Below, in pieces: positions 1 through 7,484 of a stretch of 19,174 nt of DNA. The notes beneath the pieces are model-generated. The model worked only from the letters and a program-made list of their open reading frames with translations, was not told where the DNA came from and did not search any database. The translations under genes were made by a program, and so were the position numbers. Positions within the stretch are counted from its first letter, which is position 1; each line of letters starts with the position of its first letter. The stretch lies in assembly GCA_002418185.1 (NCBI GenBank), contig DIDN01000020.1:1-19174 (forward strand). Direction: 5' to 3'. The DNA is from Deltaproteobacteria bacterium UBA5799. Lineage in GTDB: Bacteria; Desulfobacterota; GWC2-55-46.

Positions 1-1664
1 CGGTTTCCGGTGTAAATCGCCGCTATCCTTTCGATCTCGTCCGCGGCCTCCTCCCTCAAGCCCAGGGCAAGCAGCTCCTGCGCCGCCCTGTACCTCGGGT
101 CTTGCGCAAAGGCGCTTTCACTTTTAAGCACCTCCAGAGAAGTCCGGCCTTCGGAGACCGGGGCGCTTGCCGGGACCGCTTTCGTTACCGCCGGGGCAGC
201 CCCGGCCTCTTTTCTCAGGTCCCTGGCCCTCGCAGCTGACATGAGGCAGTAGAAGGTATCGGGCGCCTTGGCGCAGACCTCGCCGTATCCCTCAGCCGCC
301 TCCCCGGCCCTTCCAAGCCTTTCCGCGCTCCTTGCCTTCCAGTATCGCGACCTCGACGTGTCCCTGCCTCCGGGCCTGGCGACCAGATACCGCGAGAAGC
401 CCTCGTAGGCGTCCTCGTACCTGCCTGAGGTGTACGCGCCCCATGAGAGCTTCCAGAAGGCGTCGTCCGAGACGGGGCTGTCGATGAAATCGGAGAGCAC
501 TCTCTTATATAGCCTGGCCGCCCCTTCCGGGTCACTGTCCTCCCTGGACCGCCCGAGGAGCATCAAGACCCTCGCGCGCTCGCCGCTTTCGGGGAACTTC
601 GCCGAAAGCCTTTTGAGGGCTTCCTCGGCGCCGCCCTCCTTCCCCTGCCTTATCGAAACGAGCGCGTACCAGTAGAGCGCCTCTGCCGCCACCGAGGGGT
701 CCGCGGCTGAAAGATGCTCCCTGAGTAGCTCCTCTGACTGAGAGTACTTCCTCTGCCTGGCGAGCGCGACCGCTGTTTTGAAAGACGCGCGTTCCTTGAA
801 CTCGGGCAAGCCGCTTAATTGCCTGAACTCCTCGACGGCGGCATCGAAGGAGGCGGCCCTTAAGAGCCCGTCCGCCCTCCTGAACCTCTCCTCAGGCGTA
901 AACCCTGCGCTCTTCACCCCGGCTGAAGCGAGGGCGGTGAGCGCTTCATGGGCCTTCTGGCCGTGAACTTCGGCAGGCTGCCCGGTTGCCAGCCCCTTGA
1001 GGCTGGCAACCGCCTTTTCCGGCGCGCCTGACTTGATGAGGGACTCTGAAAACAGCAGGACCGCTTCCGGAACAAGGGGGCTCCCGGAGTCCGTGCTCAG
1101 GAAATTCTCGAACGCTTCCGCCGACTTCCGGAACTCCGCGGCTTCGAAAAAGGCGGCTCCGCGCAAGTACCGGGCCTTCCCGGCAAGCAAAGATGACGGA
1201 TAGGATAGTATAATGGATTCATAGGCGCTTGCGGCCTCTGAATGGAGGCCCTGCCCTGAGAGGGCCTGGGCCCTGTAAAAAATCAGGTAGTCGTCTATGC
1301 CTGAAAGGCCGGCTGACTCCTCAAGCAATGCGAGCGCTTCGGGGTCCCCGTCCTCCGTGGCAAGGAGGGCCAGCAGGAACGCGGCCCTCGGGGCCCACGG
1401 CGAGTCGGGGAAGAACTTGCGGACCTCTGCGAAGGACCTCCTGGCCTCGGCCATGTTGCCCTCGCCTTTCATCCTGAGGGCGAACCTGAAAAGCGGCTCA
1501 GGCCCGGCCTCCCGGCGAGAAAGGGCTTCTGCGGCCTCCGGGGCCGCTACCTGGCCGGTTTTTATGAAAGAGGCGTGAGCGGGCGCGGCAAGAAACAACT
1601 GCAGCAGCGAGAGCGCGGAAACCAGGACAGGTATATGAAGGGTCCTTTTAAAAAACGAAGCCAT
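1..1664 (-). CDS. slt: Slt70-like soluble lytic murein transglycosylase, N-terminal part (partial, runs off left edge)
   Basis: An open frame reads leftward from ATG 1664-1662 to the window edge without a stop, giving 554 codons; it is open at the edge, so the C-terminus is outside. The start has a GGAGGTG ribosome-binding site 5 bases upstream. Residues 1-31 form a signal peptide (basic start, long Leu/Val/Ala core, APAHA before the probable cut), so the product is periplasmic. The rest is repeated helix-pair TPR/Sel1-like units, for example a segment reading DDAFWKLSWGAYTSGRYEDA (about residue 410) and later SRYWKARSAERLGR. This is the arrangement of the alpha-superhelical ring of Slt70-family enzymes, which cleave peptidoglycan to 1,6-anhydromuropeptides. 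The catalytic SLT domain with its Glu is expected at the missing C-terminus and cannot be confirmed. A plain TPR envelope protein is the alternative. Confidence 0.8.
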   Translation of the reverse strand, partial: MASFFKRTLHIPVLVSALSLLQLFLAAPAHASFIKTGQVAAPEAAEALSRREAGPEPLFRFALRMKGEGNMAEARRSFAEVRKFFPDSPWAPRAAFLLALLATEDGDPEALALLEESAGLSGIDDYLIFYRAQALSGQGLHSEAASAYESIILSYPSSLLAGKARYLRGAAFFEAAEFRKSAEAFENFLSTDSGSPLVPEAVLLFSESLIKSGAPEKAVASLKGLATGQPAEVHGQKAHEALTALASAGVKSAGFTPEERFRRADGLLRAASFDAAVEEFRQLSGLPEFKERASFKTAVALARQRKYSQSEELLREHLSAADPSVAAEALYWYALVSIRQGKEGGAEEALKRLSAKFPESGERARVLMLLGRSREDSDPEGAARLYKRVLSDFIDSPVSDDAFWKLSWGAYTSGRYEDAYEGFSRYLVARPGGRDTSRSRYWKARSAERLGRAGEAAEGYGEVCAKAPDTFYCLMSAARARDLRKEAGAAPAVTKAVPASAPVSEGRTSLEVLKSESAFAQDPRYRAAQELLALGLREEAADEIERIAAIYTGN

Positions 1665-1682
1665 CGGCACCTCCACCGCCGC

Positions 1683-1710
1683 ATTATATCACAAGACAGC
1701 TCTCCTTCAA
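1683..1710 (-). promoter_or_regulatory. Sigma-70-type promoter for the slt-like gene
   Basis: On the minus strand, TTGAAG (1710-1705) and a perfect TATAAT (1688-1683) are separated by 16 bases. The start codon is at 1664, so the leader would be only about a dozen bases, just enough to hold the GGAGGTG site. The match to consensus is good; activity is inferred. Confidence 0.6.
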
Positions 1711-1742
1711 GTGCGCGACCTGACGAACGGGGCCCGGGAAAG

Positions 1743-1772
1743 TTGTAACAAGTGGAGGCGCTGGTGTATAAT
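1743..1772 (+). promoter_or_regulatory. Sigma-70-type promoter for the glucan phosphorylase gene
   Basis: TTGTAA (1743-1748) and a perfect TATAAT (1767-1772) are separated by 18 bases. Transcription from here would give a leader of about 145 bases before the ATG at 1926. That leader contains a small hairpin (AGCCC 1861-1865 with GGGCT 1870-1874) and a run of six T at 1884-1889. Together with the opposing slt promoter this makes the 261-base gap a divergent promoter region. Confidence 0.6.
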
Positions 1773-1925
1773 CGCGGTCGGCCATCGGATTCCACAGGAA
1801 AAAATCCTATTTCATGATATCGGCCGGCAGGCGGAAAAATTAAGCCGACGAGCGCGTTTTAGCCCGGCAGGGCTCGGGGAAGCTTTTTTCGATAAATTCA
1901 AAACACTCTCATTTCAGGGGAACCC

Positions 1926-3641
1926 ATGTCATTGCTTGAGGAGCTTACAGCCGAATCCAAGATAGCCTACTTCTCCATGGAGGTGGGCTTCAGGAACGAA
2001 ATACCGACATACAGCGGCGGCCTGGGTGTGCTCGCCGGTGATACCATAAAATCGGCTGCCGACCTCAACCTGCCCATGGTGGCCGTAACGCTCATCCACC
2101 GGAAGGGATATTTCAGGCAGGATCTCGACCAGAACGGCAGGCAGACAGAGCACCCCGAAAAATGGAACCCGGCGGAGCACATGCAGCTCCTGCCCCAGAG
2201 GATACGGGTGACCATAGAGGGGAGAGAGGTCGCTGTCCAGGCCTGGGTCTATTCCATAACGAGCCTGGTGACGCAATGGAAGGTCCCTATCTTCTTTCTC
2301 GATACGGACCTCACGGAAAACACCCCGGAAGACAGGGCCATAACAGACCACCTCTACGGCGGCGACGACCGATACAGGCTCAAGCAGGAGGTGGTGCTCG
2401 GACTCGGGGGCGTGCTCATGCTCCGCGCGCTCGGGTTCAGGATAAAGAAGTACCACATGAACGAGGGGCACGCGGCGCTCCTTACGCTCGAGCTCTTACA
2501 GAGATACAAGCGCGACATAGAGGCGGTCTGGGACGAGCGCGAGGTCTGGGACGTGGAGCGCGTAAAGAACCTCTGCGTATTCACGACCCACACCCCCGTG
2601 GAGGCGGGCCACGACAAGTTCACGTACGACCTCGTGAGGGAGGTCCTCGGCGAGGACGTGCCTTTCGACGTCTTGAAGGAGCTCGGCGGCACGAGCAAGC
2701 TGAACATGACGCTCCTGGCCATGAACCTCAGCCAGTACATGAACGGAGTCGCAAAGAAGCACAGCGAGGTCTCGAAGGTCCTCTTTCCGGGCTATAAGAT
2801 TCAGGCCATCACCAACGGCGTACATACCTTCACATGGGTCTCGGAGCCCTTTGCGCGCCTCTATGACAAGTACCTTCCGGGCTGGGCGATCGAGCCCGAG
2901 CTTTTCGTGAGGATAACGCGCATCCCCGAAGAGGAGCTCTGGGGCGCCCACATGGAGGCGAAAAAAAGGCTCGTCGATTTCGTGAACAAGGAGACCGGCG
3001 CGGGCATGGACTACGACACCCTCACCATAGGGTTCGCCAGGAGGGCCACCTCCTACAAGAGGTCCAACCTGCTCCTAAGGGACGTCGAGCGCCTCCGGAA
3101 GATCGGCAAAAAGAAGATACAGGTCATCTACGCAGGGAAGGCCCACCCCAGGGACATGGACGGGAAGAGGCACATAGAGCACATAGCAAAGACCGCGCGC
3201 GAGCTCGCGGGCGACATAAAGATAGTGTACCTCAAGAACTACGACATGGACCTCGCCCTGAAGATGGTCTCGGGCGTGGACGTGTGGCTCAATACCCCGA
3301 TGCGGCCCAGGGAGGCCTCTGGCACGAGCGGGATGAAAGCCGCGCATAACGGGGTCTTGAACTTCAGCATACTTGACGGCTGGTGGATAGAGGGGCACAT
3401 AGAGGGCTACACCGGGTGGTCCATAGGCCCGCAGCCCACAGAAAGCTCGCTTGCGGTCTCGACAGACGAGGCGGACGCCGACGACCTGTACAGGAAGCTC
3501 GAAAAGGAGGTCATCCCGACCTTCTACGACAACCGCCGGATATGGGTAAAGATGATGGAGAACTCCATAGGGAAGGTCGCCTACTACTTCAACTCGCACA
3601 GGATGATGAGGAGGTATGTGACCGAAGCGTATATACGGTAG
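1926..3641 (+). CDS. glgP: Alpha-glucan (glycogen) phosphorylase, short form
   Basis: The 571-residue product is a GT35 phosphorylase that releases glucose 1-phosphate from alpha-1,4-glucan using pyridoxal phosphate; it is cytoplasmic. Family hallmarks are the N-terminal AYFSMEVGF and PTYSGGLGVLAGD (residues 14-39), MNEGHAA (178-184), THTPVEAGHDKF (221-232), AITNGVHTFTW (294-304), and the cofactor-binding block EASGTSGMKAAHNG (463-476) with predicted Schiff-base Lys471, followed by LDGWWIEG. It is much shorter than the roughly 800-residue E. coli GlgP and fits the compact alpha-glucan phosphorylase family (TIGR02094 type) common in anaerobes and thermophiles. The start is set by a GGGGA purine run just upstream and by the perfect fit of the N-terminus. 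It stands alone on its strand; no glycogen synthase or branching enzyme lies in the window. It could prefer maltodextrin to glycogen. Confidence 0.95.
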   Translation: MSLLEELTAESKIAYFSMEVGFRNEIPTYSGGLGVLAGDTIKSAADLNLPMVAVTLIHRKGYFRQDLDQNGRQTEHPEKWNPAEHMQLLPQRIRVTIEGREVAVQAWVYSITSLVTQWKVPIFFLDTDLTENTPEDRAITDHLYGGDDRYRLKQEVVLGLGGVLMLRALGFRIKKYHMNEGHAALLTLELLQRYKRDIEAVWDEREVWDVERVKNLCVFTTHTPVEAGHDKFTYDLVREVLGEDVPFDVLKELGGTSKLNMTLLAMNLSQYMNGVAKKHSEVSKVLFPGYKIQAITNGVHTFTWVSEPFARLYDKYLPGWAIEPELFVRITRIPEEELWGAHMEAKKRLVDFVNKETGAGMDYDTLTIGFARRATSYKRSNLLLRDVERLRKIGKKKIQVIYAGKAHPRDMDGKRHIEHIAKTARELAGDIKIVYLKNYDMDLALKMVSGVDVWLNTPMRPREASGTSGMKAAHNGVLNFSILDGWWIEGHIEGYTGWSIGPQPTESSLAVSTDEADADDLYRKLEKEVIPTFYDNRRIWVKMMENSIGKVAYYFNSHRMMRRYVTEAYIR

Positions 3642-3697
3642 CCATTAAGCCCCGCTTCGCGCCTGCGTTTTGACCGGTTCCTGTCAGCCCACCCTGC

Positions 3698-3726
3698 TTG
3701 ACACTACGGGCAATAGCTGATAGATT
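3698..3726 (+). promoter_or_regulatory. Sigma-70-type promoter for mscL
   Basis: A perfect TTGACA (3698-3703) lies 17 bases upstream of TAGATT (3721-3726, 4 of 6 consensus positions). This would give mscL its own transcript with a leader of about 48 bases, separate from glgP, which ends at 3641. Confidence 0.55.
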
Positions 3727-3780
3727 CCCATCGATATTTTCATCCTTCAGAAGCTGCCGAGAGGCGGGGCGGGTAGAACC

Positions 3781-4224
3781 ATGCTCAAGGAGTTCAAGGC
3801 GTTCGCTTTAAGAGGGAACGTCATCGACATGGCCGTCGGCGTCATCATCGGGGTGGCGTTCAGCGGCATCGTCAACTCCCTTGTAGCCGACATGCTGATG
3901 CCGCCCATGGGCCTTCTGGTCGGCTATGATTTCTCCAACCTCTTCATGACGCTCAAGAGCGGGACGGTCGCCGGCCCCTACCCCACGCTCGCGGAAGCCA
4001 AAAAGGCCGCAGCGGTCACGCTCAATTACGGGGCGTTCATAAACACGGTCGTCAACTTCCTGATTGTCGCATTCTCCATGTTCCTCCTCATAAAGGGCGT
4101 AAAGAGCCTTTGGGTTGAAGCCCCGCCGCCGTCCCCTCAGGCGACCAAGGAATGCGCGTATTGCCTTTCAGTTGTGCCCTTAAAGGCCACGCGCTGCCCC
4201 CACTGCACCTCCGGCATCGGTTGA
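3781..4224 (+). CDS. mscL: Large-conductance mechanosensitive channel MscL with C-terminal zinc ribbon
   Basis: The 147-residue inner-membrane protein opens under membrane tension and releases solutes on hypo-osmotic shock. The N-terminus LKEFKAFALRGNVIDMAVGV with the following GVAFSGIVNSLVADMLMPP is the classic S1 helix and pore-lining TM1 (about 14-40). A periplasmic loop (41-82) leads to TM2 (about 84-106, with NYGAFINTVVNFLIVAF). The usual C-terminal helical bundle is replaced or extended by a Pro-rich linker (114-119) and a CX2C-X10-CX2C ribbon at Cys125, Cys128, Cys139 and Cys142. This is a known MscL variant as far as I recall. A purine-rich stretch precedes the ATG. The gene is followed by non-coding, decayed DNA. 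Confidence 0.95.
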   Translation: MLKEFKAFALRGNVIDMAVGVIIGVAFSGIVNSLVADMLMPPMGLLVGYDFSNLFMTLKSGTVAGPYPTLAEAKKAAAVTLNYGAFINTVVNFLIVAFSMFLLIKGVKSLWVEAPPPSPQATKECAYCLSVVPLKATRCPHCTSGIG

Positions 4225-4331
4225 GGCCGCCCGGACGCCGCGCACATGACCTGTCCTGTTCATCTACTATTGAAACCGGGCCCGGCTGCCACGTTGTCCA
4301 CTGAGAGGGGCTTAACGGCAATCTGAGGGGG
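4225..4331. other. Non-coding stretch between mscL and the DUF748 remnant
   Basis: I see no intact gene, promoter or terminator here. The minus-strand translation of about 4260-4340 contains EEPPQIAVKPLSVDN, which loosely resembles upstream parts of DUF748 proteins. If real, it would mean a piece of the decayed gene has been inverted. This is weak. Confidence 0.3.
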
Positions 4332-4668
4332 CTCTTCCTTGACGGCAGCAGGCTCGCGGAGCCGGGACTTTCGGGCAAGGTCGACAAGTATGCGTCTTTT
4401 GAGGCCCATGAGAGGATCAACCCGAATAAAGACGACCTCTTCGTCGACATGCGCATAAAGCTGGACGGCTATGAGCTCAGCCCGGTCACGCCCTATTCCG
4501 GCAGGCACATCGGGTACGTGGTCGAAAAGACGAAGGGACCTTGATTACCGTGTCGAAAAAAGGGCGCTCAAGGCCGCAAACGAGGTCCTTATAGACCAGA
4601 TAAACATCGGGCATAGGGTGGACAGTCCGCAGGCGACCGGGCTCCCTGTCGAGTTCAAGCTGGGGTGA
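4332..4668 (+). pseudogene. Decayed C-terminal fragment of a DUF748 (AsmA-like) protein
   Basis: Reading from 4332, one frame gives a DUF748-like stretch including INPNKDDLFVDMRIKLDGYE and then LSPVTPYSGRHIGYVVEK before a TGA at 4542-4544. The next frame (+1) carries on directly with DLDYRVEKRALKAANEVLID (from 4537) and ends in RVDSPQATGLPVEFKLG at TGA 4666-4668. In intact family members these segments are continuous (a 'SPYSG-Y-GY-IEKGKLSLDL-Y' block, then 'DQ-T-G--V-SPDAT-LPV--A-ALL'). So there is a frameshift, apparently a small deletion, near 4535-4540 and a premature stop. Only about 110 residues of a protein usually many hundreds long remain, with no start codon or ribosome-binding site. 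Intact relatives are envelope-associated proteins of poorly defined role, likely in outer-membrane lipid homeostasis. The family assignment is from memory of the motifs. Confidence 0.75.
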
Positions 4669-4725
4669 TCCGCGGGTATTGGGCCGCGATTCAGTAAAGA
4701 GAATACAAAACAATGGGGGGTTACA

Positions 4726-5745
4726 ATGGCCGTTCGCCGAATCCGCACGCTCTGTATGGCATGCGCTTTTTTCCTTGCCGCGTTCTCCGCAGCCGCCTGC
4801 GCTGACGAGGTCGTGCTCGAAAACGGGGACACCATCACCGGGAAGGTGATGAGGATTGAGAAGGGGGTCCTGACGGTCTCTACCGCGTACTCGGAACCGG
4901 TGAGCATCCGTACGGAAAAGGTCCTGAGTATTACGACCGAGGAGGCGGTAGAGGTCCACCTGTCAGGGGGCGAGGTGGTCCGGGGAAGGCTTTCCACAAC
5001 GGCCCCGGGCCAGGTGGTCGTCGAGCCCGGCGAGGGCAGGGGCGCTGTCGCGATAAGCTGGGACAAGCTCGAGTCCCTGAACCCGCCCGCGAAAGAGTTC
5101 AAGTGGACCGGCAACGTCTCCATCGGGGCGAACTCGCAGTCCGGCAATACCGACAGGACCAGCGCCTCCGTAGGCGCCGAGGCGGTCAAAAAATCGGACA
5201 TCGACCGCGCTACATTCAAGCTCCTCTATAACTACGCCGAGGAGAGCGGCAGCATGACCGCACGGAACGTATACGGGATGCTCAAATACGACTATTTCTT
5301 CTCCGACCGCCTCTATGGATACGTGAGCGTAGAGATGCTCTCCGACAGGTTCAGGGACATAAAACTCCGGAGCATCGTGGGCCCGGGCGTCGGCTACCAG
5401 GTTTGGGACGACGACGCCCGGTCGCTCCGCCTCGAGCTCGGCGCGGCCTTTTTCTCAGAGGACCTTTACCTCGGCACGGACGACTCCTGGGCCGCCTCCC
5501 GCGCCGCGGCCGCGCTCAGGTGGAAGCTCTCAGGCAATCTCGAGTTCAGCGACAGCCTGGTTGTGAACAACAGGCTCGACCAGCCCGACGACTACCAGCT
5601 GAGGAACGAGGCCGCGATAGCTACGTCGCTGGGCGCGGGCTGGGCCATGAAGCTCTCGAATATAGTGGAGTACGACAGCGAACCCTCGGCGGGTGTAAAG
5701 TCAACCGACCTTTTCTGGATACTCGCGCTGCAGTACTCTTTCTGA
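4726..5745 (+). CDS. DUF481-family outer-membrane beta-barrel protein with N-terminal Sm-like beta module
   Basis: The 339-residue exported protein has a signal peptide (residues 1-26, basic RRIR then a hydrophobic Ala/Phe core, cut probably after ACA-26). Residues 27-120 contain two copies of a small beta-rich unit with the pattern 'L-NGD-ITGKV' and 'V-LSGGEVVRGRL', often found ahead of DUF481. From about 125 (KWTGNVSIGANSQSGNTDRT) to the end is a DUF481 barrel with alternating polar and hydrophobic strands, and the last residue is Phe (LQYSF), the usual outer-membrane assembly signal. E. coli YdiY is a distant relative; the family's role is not established. A GGGGGG run sits just before the ATG. 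It faces pyk tail to tail, with about 100 bases between the stops. Confidence 0.88.
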   Translation: MAVRRIRTLCMACAFFLAAFSAAACADEVVLENGDTITGKVMRIEKGVLTVSTAYSEPVSIRTEKVLSITTEEAVEVHLSGGEVVRGRLSTTAPGQVVVEPGEGRGAVAISWDKLESLNPPAKEFKWTGNVSIGANSQSGNTDRTSASVGAEAVKKSDIDRATFKLLYNYAEESGSMTARNVYGMLKYDYFFSDRLYGYVSVEMLSDRFRDIKLRSIVGPGVGYQVWDDDARSLRLELGAAFFSEDLYLGTDDSWAASRAAAALRWKLSGNLEFSDSLVVNNRLDQPDDYQLRNEAAIATSLGAGWAMKLSNIVEYDSEPSAGVKSTDLFWILALQYSF

Positions 5746-5774
5746 AAAGGGACAAGGCTGTAATCCCGGCGGGG

Positions 5775-5786
5775 CCTTTTAAAAGG
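5775..5786. repeat. 12-base perfect palindrome between convergent genes
   Basis: CCTTTTAAAAGG lies in the short gap between the stops of the DUF481 gene and pyk. It is self-complementary, so it reads the same from both genes and could help end transcription in both directions. It has no GC-rich stem, so this is only a suggestion. Confidence 0.3.
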
Positions 5787-5849
5787 AGCGGGCACGGCGA
5801 CCGGGACGGAAGAAATTTGATAACCGGGCGAGGGAACGGGAGATTTCGG

Positions 5850-7325
5850 TTACGGCACCCTGCCGCTCTTTAGATAGACCCTGCACTCCTCGCTCCCTAT
5901 CCAGTCTATCTTCATCATGTTGGTAGCGCCCCTCATGCCGACCTTGCTCCCGGAGACGACGACTATCGTGTCCCCGAAGTCCGCGAGCCCCCGGTCCAGG
6001 AGCGCGGCCTCTCCCCTGCATATCATCTCGTCCGTGTGCTCGCCGAACTCGACCGTAAAGGGAGTGACGCCCCAAAGGAGCGCGGCCCTCCTCCTGATGT
6101 TCTCCTGGTTGGTGAATGCGATTATGGGAGTTACCGGCCTGAGCTTGGAAAGGAGCCTTGCGGTCTCGCCTGTCTGCGTGAACACAACGATGGCCCTGGG
6201 CCCGACCTCTTCCGATGCCGCGTGCGCGGCATGGGCCACGGCCTGGGCAAACGAGAACGAGCCTGCCGGCGCCTTCCTCCTCCGCAAAAGGTGCTTGTGC
6301 GCGAGCGCGGCCTCCTCGGCCTCTGCCGCTATCCTCACCATTATCTCGACGGCCTTCACGGGCCAGCCGCCGACCGCCGTCTCTCCGGAGAGCATCAGCG
6401 CGTCCGTGCCGTCGAAGACGGCGTTCGCGACATCCGACGCCTCGGCCCTGGTGGGCCTCGGGTTCCCGATCATCGACTCCATCATCTGCGTGGCGGTTAT
6501 TACGGACTTGCCCGCCTCGTTGGCCCTGGCTATGAGTTTTTTCTGAAGCACCGGTATCTCTTCGGTCGATAGCTCCACCCCCAAGTCGCCGCGCGCTATC
6601 ATGATGCCGTCGGACTCTTCCAGTATGGCGTCGAGGTCCTCGACGGCCTCGGCCTTCTCTATCTTTGCTATCACCGGGATGTCTGCCGAGGCCCCGCTCA
6701 GTATCCCCTTTACGCGGGCTATGTCGGCTGCGCTCCTTACGAAAGAGAGCGCGATGTAGTCGACCCCCTGCTCGACGCCGAAGGCCAGGTCGGCCAGGTC
6801 CTTGTCCGAAAGGCAGGGCGCGCTCACGGCGACCCCGGGGAGGTTCATGCCCTTGTTCTCCTTGAGCACCCCCCCGAAGACGACCCTTGCGCGTATCACG
6901 TCCCCCTCGACGCACGTGACCGACGCCTCGATGAGGCCGTCGTCCATCAGGATCCTGTCTCCGGGCCTTACGTCCCTGTAAAGGTCGGCGTATGTGGTGG
7001 ATATCATCCTCTCGTCGCCGTCATGCTCGCTCGCGGAGATGGAGATGTCCTGGCCCGGGACAAGCTCTATGTACGGCTTCCTCAACCGCCCCACCCTTAT
7101 CTTCGGGCCCTGGAGGTCGAGGAGTATGGCTATCGGGAGGTCGAGCTTGCCGGAGACAGCGCGGATTGCGGATATGACTTTCCCGTGCCCCTCTCTCGTG
7201 CCGTGGGAAAGGTTGAGCCTCAACACGTCAGCGCCCGCGAGCATGAGTTCTTCGATAACCCCGGGCGAGTTCGAGGAAGGACCTATCGTTGCGATAATCC
7301 TTGTCTTTCTTTCGGGAATTGGCAT
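5850..7325 (-). CDS. pyk: Pyruvate kinase
   Basis: The 491-residue cytoplasmic enzyme converts phosphoenolpyruvate plus ADP to pyruvate plus ATP, the last step of glycolysis. All landmarks are present: RKTRIIATIGPSS (6-18), LNLSHG (37-42), the B-domain lid (about 72-170), catalytic Lys221 in VIAKIEKAEAVEDLDAI, the Mg-binding Glu/Asp region (ESDGIMIARGDLGVE, 237-251), ITATQMMESM (276-285) and PTRAEASDVANAVFDGTDA (291-309). A C-terminal regulatory domain (about 355-490) follows, so the length is normal. The ATG at 7325-7323 follows only a weak GGAAAAAG stretch. A strong promoter lies just upstream. It diverges from the MBL hydrolase gene and converges on the DUF481 gene. Confidence 0.97.
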   Translation of the reverse strand: MPIPERKTRIIATIGPSSNSPGVIEELMLAGADVLRLNLSHGTREGHGKVISAIRAVSGKLDLPIAILLDLQGPKIRVGRLRKPYIELVPGQDISISASEHDGDERMISTTYADLYRDVRPGDRILMDDGLIEASVTCVEGDVIRARVVFGGVLKENKGMNLPGVAVSAPCLSDKDLADLAFGVEQGVDYIALSFVRSAADIARVKGILSGASADIPVIAKIEKAEAVEDLDAILEESDGIMIARGDLGVELSTEEIPVLQKKLIARANEAGKSVITATQMMESMIGNPRPTRAEASDVANAVFDGTDALMLSGETAVGGWPVKAVEIMVRIAAEAEEAALAHKHLLRRRKAPAGSFSFAQAVAHAAHAASEEVGPRAIVVFTQTGETARLLSKLRPVTPIIAFTNQENIRRRAALLWGVTPFTVEFGEHTDEMICRGEAALLDRGLADFGDTIVVVSGSKVGMRGATNMMKIDWIGSEECRVYLKSGRVP

Positions 7326-7342
7326 CTTTTTCCGTTCCGTGT

Positions 7343-7371
7343 ATTATCCCACTCCGAAAGGCCCGAGTCAA
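7343..7371 (-). promoter_or_regulatory. Sigma-70-type promoter for pyk
   Basis: On the minus strand, TTGACT (7371-7366) and GATAAT (7348-7343) are separated by exactly 17 bases, 5 of 6 consensus positions in each. The -10 lies 18 bases from the pyk ATG, giving a very short leader. Confidence 0.65.
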
Positions 7372-7388
7372 CTGGTTGCGGCCCGCCC

Positions 7389-7418
7389 TTGACAAACCTC
7401 CCTCCCGGGGTTTACATT
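7389..7418 (+). promoter_or_regulatory. Possible promoter for the MBL-fold hydrolase gene
   Basis: A perfect TTGACA (7389-7394) is followed after 18 bases by TACATT (7413-7418, 4 of 6). It points to the gene at 7485 and lies back to back with the pyk promoter, so the two -35 boxes are only 17 bases apart. One regulator could touch both. Confidence 0.45.
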
Positions 7419-7484
7419 GCCTGCTGCAAAAAACAGACACTCCCTTGAACCTACCGGCAGGCGGCACACCGGGGAAATCGGGAC

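Noticed and set aside
1929..2471. A 180-codon minus-strand frame opposite glgP
   Set aside because: It lies wholly inside the strongly supported phosphorylase gene, is low in recognisable motifs and is a shadow of GC-rich codons.
5779..6915. A 378-codon minus-strand frame overlapping pyk on the same strand
   Set aside because: It is the out-of-frame reading of pyk, very rich in Arg and Gly, with no family features.
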